A DNA stretch of 64,000 nt, from the NCBI GenBank assembly GCA_023101885.1, contig JALPQD010000101.1, positions 4,466,600 to 4,530,599 on the forward strand. The letters run 5' to 3'. Origin of the DNA: Typhlomys cinereus. Its lineage: Eukaryota; Chordata; Mammalia; Rodentia; Platacanthomyidae. This document shows, piece by piece, positions 56,406 through 64,000 of this stretch (the stretch's first letter is position 1; every line of letters begins with the position of its first letter). The notes beneath the pieces are model-generated. The model saw nothing but the letters and a program-made list of their open reading frames with translations. It had not been told where the DNA came from and made no database searches. A program made the translations under genes and the position numbers.

Positions 56406-56682
56406 GGGCTGGGAAGATGGCTCAGAGGTTAAAGCCTTTGCCTCCCAAGCAAAAGGACCTGAGTTTGAATCCCCGGATCCCACATAAAACATTCCAGACA
56501 GATATGGAACTCTGGCTCTGGAAGGCAGAACTCGGGAATTCCCAGAGCAAAGCAATGGAGAGGTAGAACAATCCAGGATGATTCTTGATGTCACCCTTGG
56601 ACCTCCACAGGCACGCATACACTGAAATGCCCTCTTGTATACACACACACAAACACACACACACACACACATACACACAGAG
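56406..56682 (+). mobile_element. IDL-Geo-like SINE
   Basis: 'gggggctgggaagatggctc', 'aaagcctttgcctcccaagc', B-box region 'gagtttgaatccc', 'ccagagcaaagcaatggaga', CA tail. A good representative of the older subfamily. Confidence 0.9.
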
Positions 56683-58039
56683 GCATGTATAGGAGTGAGG
56701 GCCTGATCTGAACTCACCAGGGACAAACTGCCTGACATGACAGCTAAGTGATGTTAGCTAGAGTTTTAGGACAGAATCCCCAGCTCGGGCAGGCCCTACA
56801 AGCTAGGCTCAGCTACCCATCTCAGCACACTTCACATGGAGAAGTAATGGGGAACAGCAGAGAGATGCATTCAGCATGCGCGATGGGAAGAGCTCACAGT
56901 CAAGTCAGTCTCACTGAGCTGTACCTTAAACAGAAGAAGCGCTCGGCAAATAAGATAATACTTAACAGCCCTAGGCAAGGCCTGATCCGGTTGAGTAATG
57001 TCTCAGCCCCAGTCCTGCAAGGAAGTGTGCAAAGAAGACATTCCTGGAGATTCCGATTGCCAGAATACCTGGTCCTACTCCAGATGCGGCCTCCCCCTCT
57101 GAGCTAATTCCTGGGAAGTAGTCATCCTTCCGGGACTCCAAGGTCAGGTTTAGGACCGCGACACCTGAAGGGGGGTGAGCTAGGCTAAGCAGGCCTTCCT
57201 AGACCGCTGAGCATGCCTGTGCAGGAATCCCACCCAAGTGAACCAGATGCCAAGAGAAGCAGACGTGCCAGGCTTCCGCCCTGCTCCTGGTTACTGTGGC
57301 CCAAGCAAGGACTCAATGCTTGTCACAAGCATTTTGTAACAAGGCCTGTAAGTGCCTGTTACAGCAAGCTAAGCCGGTTACACGGAGGCAAAGCCTTCCT
57401 GGGATGTGGGAAGCGGTCTGGTCTTTGGAGACCCAGAGAAGAAGCAGAGGTTGCCAGGGCCTGATACGAGATCAGCTGGAGTCTGAGCTGATGGATATAC
57501 AGTTGGGAGACAGGCAGTGGTGGTGGCTGTCAATCACTGTGAGTGTAACTGCTGCTACTGAATTTTATACTTCTAAATGATTGAAAAGGTAAAATCTCAT
57601 GCTGCAAAGTTGAGTACAATACAAAGGGGGACTTGCACTTTAGAAATCTGCCTTCCTGTTTTTCTCTCTTCCTTCTTCCATTCCTAATTCACTATCTCAT
57701 GCAAGGAGGAGAGTAGATATGTCTGGCTTAAGTAGGTGTTCAAATGGATGCTCTCCAACCCCCCCCACTCCACCCCATGACCGTACAGAAATGAGACGAA
57801 GACAGATGGTTAGTAGCTTCCTTTTCTTATGTTTTATTGGTTCTATTTTTTATTTAAAATGTGTATTTAAATTATTAGTGCCATTAACACATTATTTTGG
57901 GCCTGTGCTAAGACGTGTTAACACGACACTCAAGAATGAGAGTAGCTTTGTAAGCCAAGCCACCACTGGCTTAGCGCATAATTCCAAATAGAACCTGGCT
58001 CACAAAAAATAGCATCAATACAGGCATCTCAGATGAAAC
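56683..58039. other. Long unique interval
   Basis: About 1.3 kb with no recognised repeat. Frames at 56748-57107 and 57213-57580 lack domains and splice context. GC is higher than in the neighbours, without a CpG island. Confidence 0.4.
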
Positions 58040-58195
58040 TCAGTGAGCTACACAGGCAAAAAGACTTGGAAGTAGGAGGGGGGACTGGCTGGGAAGAAGG
58101 GGACTTGCAGTGGAAAAGAAGGGGGGATAGGATCAGACTGTAAGAAGTGAAAATGATATAATTCATTGCGTTCATGAATGAAGCTGTCAATTTTT
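58040..58195 (+). mobile_element. L1 3' terminus (5'-truncated)
   Basis: 'gaaggggggataggatcaga', 'aaatgatataattcattgcg' and 'ttcatgaatgaagctgtcaa' match the L1 3' ends at 26262 and 27590. Confidence 0.65.
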
Positions 58196-58197
58196 AA

Positions 58198-58218
58198 AAA
58201 TATTTATTTATTTATTTA

Positions 58219-58269
<51 letters not shown>

Positions 58270-58498
58270 AGAGGGCATTGTGTGTCCCTGTGGAAGACCA
58301 AGGGTGACTTCAGGAATCATTGGATTGCTTATATCTCCTTCTGGCTTTGCTCTGGGATTTCCCAGGCTCCACCTACCAGAGCTGGAAGTACAGGCCGCCC
58401 TTTCTGCCTAGTGTTTTTACATGGGACCTGGGATCTGAACTCAAGACCTTCTGCATGCGAGGCAGAGTAGTAACTCCTGAGCCATCTCTCCAGCCCTT
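58198..58498 (-). mobile_element. IDL-Geo-like SINE, inverted
   Basis: (TTTA)n and (TG)n tail, 'ctgtggaagaccaagggtga', 'ggatttcccaggctccacct', 5' end 'gccatctctccagccctt'. It directly follows the L1 3' end. Confidence 0.9.
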
Positions 58499-58754
58499 AA
58501 TTTTTTTTAAGATAAAAAGAAAAGGTTTTATCGTATATCAAAGATTCTAAGATTAACATTTGATGTCAAGACACAAAAAAGATTTGAAAAACTACTGGAC
58601 TCAACTTTCTTTGATTATCTCAGGGAGCATTGCTGATATACTCCCTCCTGAATCTAAAGCATGGTGCGTGTCCAGGTGACAAGTATTACAGCTCCCTTCC
58701 ATTAGTCTTCACTGTCTTTCTTTTTTTCATTTCCTTCTTTTTCTCTGGATAGGA

Positions 58755-58858
58755 AAGAAGGAAGGAAAGAGAAGAGAGAAGAGAAGAAAGAAAAGAGAAA
58801 AGAGAAAAGAAAAGAACAGAAAAGAAAAGAAAAGAAAAAAGAGAAAAGAAAAGAAATA
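58755..58858. repeat. (GAAAA)n/(GAGAA)n purine tract
   Basis: aagaaaagaaaaga units; probably the tail region of the adjacent B3-like SINE. Confidence 0.9.
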
Positions 58859-58861
58859 GCG

Positions 58862-59010
58862 CCAGGCTGGAGAGAGAGCTGAGTGGGCAAATATGAGAAC
58901 CTGAATTCAAATCCCCTAGCACCTATGTAAAAGCTGTGCATGACTTGCATGTGCCTGTTAACCCAGTGTTGCTGTGGGGGGAGGGAGTTGGAGTTTCAAG
59001 CTACCATAGC
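58862..59010 (+). mobile_element. B3-like SINE fragment
   Basis: 'ggctggagagagagctgagt', 'gaattcaaatcccctagcac' and 'gtgcctgttaacccagtgtt' follow a tRNA-derived left end and then a B1-like phrase, so a B4 is also possible. Confidence 0.5.
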
Positions 59011-59021
59011 TCTAGGTTCTC

Positions 59022-59285
59022 CGTCTTAGTGTTCTATAGAGGAATAGAACCAAAAAGAAAGAATATATATGAAAAGAAAATGCACTGGATTGGCTTACCA
59101 AATAAGGTCCAAGTTAGGCAGTTTCAGTACAGGGCCACACCAGGAAGGTCTCTAAAGGTCTTTGAAGGTCACCTTTTCTCGCAGGGAATATCTGAAGGCA
59201 CACACCCAACTAATCTGGAGAAACTGGTTTTAATCCTCCACAGAGATAAAGTCAGCCAATCCCCGCCCCCCCAACCCTGTTTATG
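59022..59285 (-). mobile_element. ERVL-type LTR (MLT2-like), inverted, truncated
   Basis: 'cttagtgttctatagaggaa' and 'tagaaccaaaaagaaagaat' match the beginning (plus-strand view) of the copy at 21985. Similarity fades toward 59285. Confidence 0.55.
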
Positions 59286-59309
59286 AAAAGCTATGGAGAC
59301 AAGCTCTCC

Positions 59310-59700
59310 CATTGCAGATAAGTTAAATTCCTCAAAAGACAGCTGACCTTGAGTTTAGTCACAAGGTCCACTGGGCTAGGCCCGGTTATGAACAGACCAA
59401 AAGCTTCATCAGGTTTGTAGAAACTGTAGCTAACCAATAATGGAAAACCATTTTTGCCAGACCTGCCTAAACCTGTAAGTACCCTGCCCCTGCCATCTAT
59501 ATAGAGCTCGCTTGACCCTCATGGATTCCAGGTCTGGAGTCTGAGAGTTCCTTTCAGCTCTCTCTCTGACTCCATGTCCATGCATTCCGTTCTTTCTCTT
59601 CTCTAATAAAATCTGCCTTGATCCTCTACATGTATTGTGGTTTCAATCTGAAGCTCCTGAACACAGGAACCTGAACATAAAATCCCTTGCAACACAAGGA
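59310..59700 (+). mobile_element. Probable ERV solo LTR
   Basis: The layout is LTR-like: TATA box 'ctatatagagctcgc' at 59498-59512, then an 80-bp leader, AATAAAA at 59605-59611, and a T/G-rich end ('tgtattgtggtttcaat'). Exact ends and target duplication were not found. No retroviral coding sequence adjoins it. Class (ERV1 or other) is uncertain. Confidence 0.5.
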
Positions 59701-60557
59701 ATAAATGTTAGGAAAAAAATGGAGGAATAAAGATAGTACAAAAGAAATCAATTGATTTCATACTGACCCCCAAAGACACATCAGTTTCAGACTGGCATTT
59801 GTCACACAGAACCCATGGGCCTATCTCTAACAGAGGCAGATTTCCTAAGACTTCTCCTGACTTCAAGGAGCTCAGGCTAAACATCTTCAAGGAAAAGTGG
59901 ATTTCCTCATTTCTGCAGAGAACTGTGGTCAAACTCCCCTTCCTCCCTTACTCCCCCCCCCACACACATATGGATGGAGTCCTGGGCACGTGACTGATTG
60001 AAGCTCAAAGACCAAAAATTGTGAGAAGCCTTTGTTCCCTGAGAGAAGCCAAAGAAAACTTGGTCACGCATTAGATAGCATCTGCCTTACTAAGACCTAG
60101 ATGCTCATAGACAGCTTCCTGTCGCCTTTCTTATTTGACAGGGGAAATAACTTCCCAATAGGTACTGATTTTCTCTTTGCCCACTCACTGCCAGAGAAAC
60201 CGCTAAGTGAATGAAATATAGAGAATAAGCTCTTCTCTCTCTCTATCTCTCTCTCTCTCTCTGTCTTTCTCTCTCCTTCATTTTTCAAATTTGACACCAT
60301 TATTTTCTTGCACATGAAAAGACATTCTAACAGTACACGATATAGTATTTACCATGGGCTAAGATTGGCTGCTTACATAAAGAATAGTATCCCAACTGTA
60401 TGCTTCCAATGTGGAAACCAACCATGATCATGCCTCAGATCACCGTGCGATGCTGACAAATGCTCTGATTCCATCTGACACCTGGCAGTGTAACTGCACT
60501 TTAAGAAAACTGAGAGTTTGGGGGGCAAGAAGCCTACAAGAAAGTACCTATAAAGTA
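59701..60557. other. Unassigned sequence with a (CT)n run
   Basis: A (CT)n run at 60231-60275; otherwise nothing recognised. Confidence 0.35.
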
Positions 60558-60565
60558 ATGACAAC

Positions 60566-60886
60566 TGTCACAGTTTGAATGTGAGTTGTCTCCCCACAGG
60601 CTCATGTTTTGAATCCTTAGTTGATGCTGAGGTTTGGAAGGTCATGGCAACTTTAGGAAGTTGCTTCTGCAGTTTCCTTCTCGTTCTCTCTGCCTCCTTG
60701 TCAATCGCTGTGACCTGAACCTCCTCCAGCTTCTGCCCCTGAATCATGCCTTCTGCTGTGAGCATCCCGCCATAATCAGCTACATCTCCCCTCTGCAGGC
60801 CTAAGCTCCCCCCCAAGAAATCTCCTTCTGCCTTAAATCATGCGTAAGTATTGTCTCACAGCAGCAAAGAGAAGAGTAACATGACA
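60566..60886 (+). mobile_element. URR/MaLR-type element
   Basis: TGTCACAGTTTGAATGTGAG start, 'ccccacaggctcatgttttg', 'ctgctgtgagcatcccgcca', 'gccttaaatcatgcg', and AGTAACATGACA end. An exact 8-bp match atgacaac at 60558-60565 and 60881-60888 would fit a hAT target duplication; TG...CA ends would fit an LTR. This copy does not settle the class. Confidence 0.65.
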
Positions 60887-60982
60887 ACTTATTTATAAAT
60901 ATTTTCATATGCTATACATATATGTAAAACATATAGAGAAGACATAGAACTTAGGTTTTGAGGTCTTTAAAAAATCTAGATT

Positions 60983-61191
60983 GGGGCTGGAGAGGTGGCT
61001 CAGGGGTTAAGCCTCTGCCTTGCAGGCAGAAGGTCCTGAGTTCGGATCCCAGATCCCACGTATAGACGCCCGGCGGAAGTGGGGGCGGCCTGCGCTTCTG
61101 GTCCTGGTAGGGCGGAGCCTGTGAATCCCAGGGCAGAGTAAACAAGGAGGAGGTGGAAGCGTCCATGGTAGTTCCCGAATTCGCTCGTGAT

Positions 61192-61227
<36 letters not shown>

Positions 61228-61286
61228 ACACGCACACGCACACACACACGCATGCGCACAACTGAATAAATAATAAAAAAAATCTT
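60983..61286 (+). mobile_element. Young IDL-Geo-like SINE with target duplication
   Basis: Young subfamily: tctgc/gcaga anticodon stem, B box 'gagttcggatcc', 'cggcctgcgcttctggtcc', CA tail. Target duplication aaaatctagattg at 60971-60983 and 61288-61300. Confidence 0.94.
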
Positions 61287-61300
61287 AAAAATCTAGATTG

Positions 61301-61535
61301 TACTTTATGCATGTTTCTATTTATATGCTATCTATGGTAATATATTTGTGATATATAATATGTAAAGCTATATAATTATATGGAATCTTTGATTATACAA
61401 TATACACATCCAGTGACATGTGCACATATGTACACACATATAATATATACATGCATATATGCATACATATAATATATGCATGCCTATACTATATATACAT
61501 ATATACGCATATATATTCATATAGCACCACTATTT
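61301..61535. repeat. AT-rich low complexity with (TA)n and TATGCA motifs
   Basis: Alternating tatata, catata and atgcat runs; no element recognised. Confidence 0.85.
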
Positions 61536-62715
61536 TTACAAGACTGGGTTAAGGCTATTAGAGAGTATAAATTCCTAAAACTATTATGCTCCCCTATTGT
61601 TTTGTGATTCAAACTACAGAAAAAACAATGGCAAGCATGCCTGGTTGTTGTTGTGATTGAGACCCAAATTAGCTAGCACTACTTGACTTGGATCATGATT
61701 AAATGTCACTCTTTGGAAGCTCCAGTCCTGGGCCACCCAAGTGTGGTAAGGCCAGGAGTGAGAAGAATAGCTCATGGTCCTCACAACTGAACCTCCCCTG
61801 AAGGAAGCATGGTGCCAGAAGCAATGGGTTCCATATCTTCCATGGTCTTGCAAGACCTAACTGGATCGATCCTGCAACTAAAACCATCTCATCCATTCAA
61901 GCAGCCAGTGGACTAATTCTAACAGTCCCTTTAAGGAATCTCCCTGCCCTTCCACAGAAGACTGGGTTTGACTTCTAGACACATGGCACCCACCATAGGT
62001 TGTTTGCACAGTATGCTAACATGCATAGTGACCAGGCTGGACCCGAGCTGATGTTGGGCTCAAGGATGGCAAAGAAGTCACTACAGTGTCCAGTGCCCTG
62101 GCCTTCTTTCAAATGCCAAAGGAAAGTCAGCTAAAAGCCCATTGGCTCCTCTTGCTCCTCTCACCAGAGCGCCTTGACCTGAGGCTGAAGAACACAGATT
62201 CCAGCCTCTGAAGAGTCATAGCTCAAGTCTCCCAACACTGATAAGACAGCCACCCATAGCCAGCAAATCAGAGCACCTGAGAATGGCCACGTGACCACAT
62301 CTTCCGGAAATCCACAACACTCCAGGCCAATCTCTGTCATGTCTTCTTGCCTGTGTCCTTACTTTTGTAAAATTCAAAACTTTGATCACATCAGTACACA
62401 AAGAAATCAAACTGTTCAGCATCCTTAGCAGCCCCCCTGTGACCACCAAAGAGGTCCCCAGGACCATGAAAGAGCCATTACAGAGTTCATGCATATGTTG
62501 CCCATGTGTAAATTGGCAGGACCTTCCTGGCAGGCAAAGCGATAGTAGTCAGCTGAGCAGTCATGAGCCACCCATCATGGAAAAAGCCCACTTCACAGAA
62601 TGTGTCCCGCAGATGAGCTGCTCTCGGACTGCCAGGATGACCGAAATTCAAGTGTGGCAGCTTTGGCTCCAATAGTGGAACTCTGGAGGCAATCTCGGGT
62701 GAGGATGGTGATGAT
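61536..62715. other. Long unique interval
   Basis: About 1.2 kb without recognised repeats or exons. Frames of up to 97 codons carry no known domain. Confidence 0.4.
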
Positions 62716-62719
62716 GATG

Positions 62720-62928
62720 ATAAATGTGTATGGTGTGTATGTCTGTGTGTGTGTGTGTGCGTGTGTGCGCGCACCACGCATGTGTAGATATCCATGTAAG
62801 GAAATCAGAGGAGCTCTTTGTGGAGTCAGTTTTCTCTTTCCACCTTGATGTGGGTCTGGGGATTGAACTCAGATCACCAGGCTTATGCAAAGTGCCTTCA
62901 CCCTCTGAGCCATCTCAACAGCCCAATT
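62720..62928 (-). mobile_element. B3-like SINE, inverted
   Basis: The minus strand starts gggctgttgagatggctcag, 'gagggtgaaggcactttgca', B box 'gagttcaatccccag', 'gaaaactgactccacaaaga', and a TG/CA tail. Confidence 0.82.
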
Positions 62929-63203
62929 TTTTTTTAAGGAAAATATTCTGCATACATCTGTTCTATCTTTTGCTGAGTGTTATTGGGAAACATACAGGAA
63001 GTATGTGTGCACCTGAAGGAGACCCCTGGCGGCTGAGAGGGGCTTTGATGAGAAAGAGGGACAACTTCATTATAGTGTAATTTTGCTTTTGACTTTTGAA
63101 GCATATGGATATGTATTAAGATTTTTATAATAAATTTTCCCATGATTTGGATCCATGGTGAATCTCTCCCTTCCCTTTCTTCTTCCTCCTTCCCTTTCTT
63201 TGT

Positions 63204-63205
<2 letters not shown>
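62929..63205. other. Unassigned sequence
   Basis: Nothing recognised. Confidence 0.3.

Positions 63206-63284
<79 letters not shown>
63206..63284. repeat. (CT)n followed by (CA)n
   Basis: ctctct run to 63233 then a pure CA run to 63284. The tail composition resembles that of the SINE at 14861, but no SINE body is attached. Confidence 0.93.
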
Positions 63285-63286
<2 letters not shown>

Positions 63287-63502
63287 CTCTCAGCTCCTGC
63301 TGTAGACAAATGGCAAGTTAGAGGTCTGTAGTTATGACTAGACAGGTGCATCCCACAAGCCCTGCCCTGCTTTTTGACCCCTGGGATCCTCTCACACCAG
63401 AATGGTGAGTTTGTAGCACCAGATGGTGACATCCTGGAAATCCTGGGGGAAGGCCTGAGAAAATTCCCTAATTTCCTGTAGCTGAGACGATTCTTTTCTT
63501 TT
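63285..63502. other. Unassigned sequence
   Basis: Nothing recognised. Confidence 0.3.
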
Positions 63503-63518
63503 TTTTTTTTCTTTCTCA

Positions 63519-63551
<33 letters not shown>

Positions 63552-63748
63552 TCTCTTTCTCTCTCTTTTTCTCTCTCTTTCTCTCTCTCTTTCTCTCTCT
63601 TTCTCTCTCTCTTTCTTCCTCTCTCTCTTTCTTTCTTTTTTCTCTTCTTTCTTTCTTCTTTCTTTCTTCTTTCTTTCTTTCTTCTTTCTTTTTCTTTCTT
63701 TCTTTCCTTTTTTTCTTTCTTTTTCTTTCTTCTTCTTTCTTCTTTCTG
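63503..63748. repeat. Polypyrimidine tract (CTTT, CTCTTT units)
   Basis: About 245 bp of C and T only on the plus strand, joined to the TG tail of the SINE at 63749. A 248-codon R/K/E-rich minus-strand frame at 63070-63816 comes from it. Confidence 0.95.
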
Positions 63749-63996
63749 TGTGTGTGTGTACCAGAGGCATTGTGTGTGTGTGCCTGTGGAAGCCCAAGAG
63801 TGATATCAAGAATCATCCTGGATTGCTCTACCTCCTTATTGCTTTGCTATAAGGTTTCTCAGACTCCACCTTCCAGGGCTGGAATTACAAATCATTACCA
63901 TTTTTCCCAGCACTGTTACATGGGATTTAGGAGATCTAAACTCAGGTCCTTTTGCTTATGAGGCAAAGGCTTTAACCCCTGAGCCACCCCCGAAAC
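63749..63996 (-). mobile_element. IDL-Geo-like SINE, inverted
   Basis: TG tail, 'gcctgtggaagcccaagagt', 'aaggtttctcagactccacc', 'ctaaactcaggtccttttgc' and 'cccctgagccacccccgaaa' at the window edge. Confidence 0.87.
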
Positions 63997-64000
63997 CCTC

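Noticed and set aside
63070..63816. Minus-strand frame of 248 codons, the longest in the window
   Set aside because: It runs through two pyrimidine tracts and a CA repeat and into a SINE. There is no domain and no gene context.

Overview
The window is mammalian nuclear DNA without a recognisable host gene: no multi-exon coding structure, no CpG island and no structural RNA gene. The repeats place it in a rodent of the mouse-related clade. They include many copies of a tRNA-Ala/ID-like SINE with a long (CA)n tail, B1-, B3- and B4-like SINEs, an ID element, L1 and HAL1-like remnants, and ERVL/MaLR-type solo LTRs. The dominant SINE has an ID-like left half and a different right half. That architecture fits the published description of the IDL-Geo SINE of Geomyoidea (kangaroo rats, pocket mice, pocket gophers). 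I could not compare it with a reference, so the order is firm and the superfamily is tentative.

Layout. 1-12 kb: an L1 3' end, an ID element, several SINEs, a HAL1-like stretch, and a SINE with an internal 14-bp minisatellite. 12-24 kb: unique sequence, then a processed thymosin beta-10 retrocopy with an intact reading frame (15.1-15.6 kb) and a dense cluster of LTRs, several nested in older repeats. 24-31 kb: unique sequence, then an old L1 (about 27.0-30.9 kb) broken by at least four later insertions. 31-48 kb: L1 remnants, URR-type elements, SINEs, and one odd CpG-retaining segment near 45.3-45.6 kb. 48-64 kb: more LTRs, two long polypurine tracts, another young SINE, a probable ERV solo LTR near 59.3-59.7 kb, and simple repeats.

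Nothing here works together as a pathway. The value of the window is its insertion record. One LTR family (nine copies or fragments) has TG...CA ends and 5-bp target duplications, proven where copies split older SINEs. Four young SINE copies have target duplications of 12-18 bp and a base-paired covariation in the tRNA-like anticodon stem. A roughly 300-bp G-rich retroposon occurs three times, twice with the same 5' end. Nearly all open reading frames come from simple repeats or transposons; the exception is the 44-codon thymosin frame.
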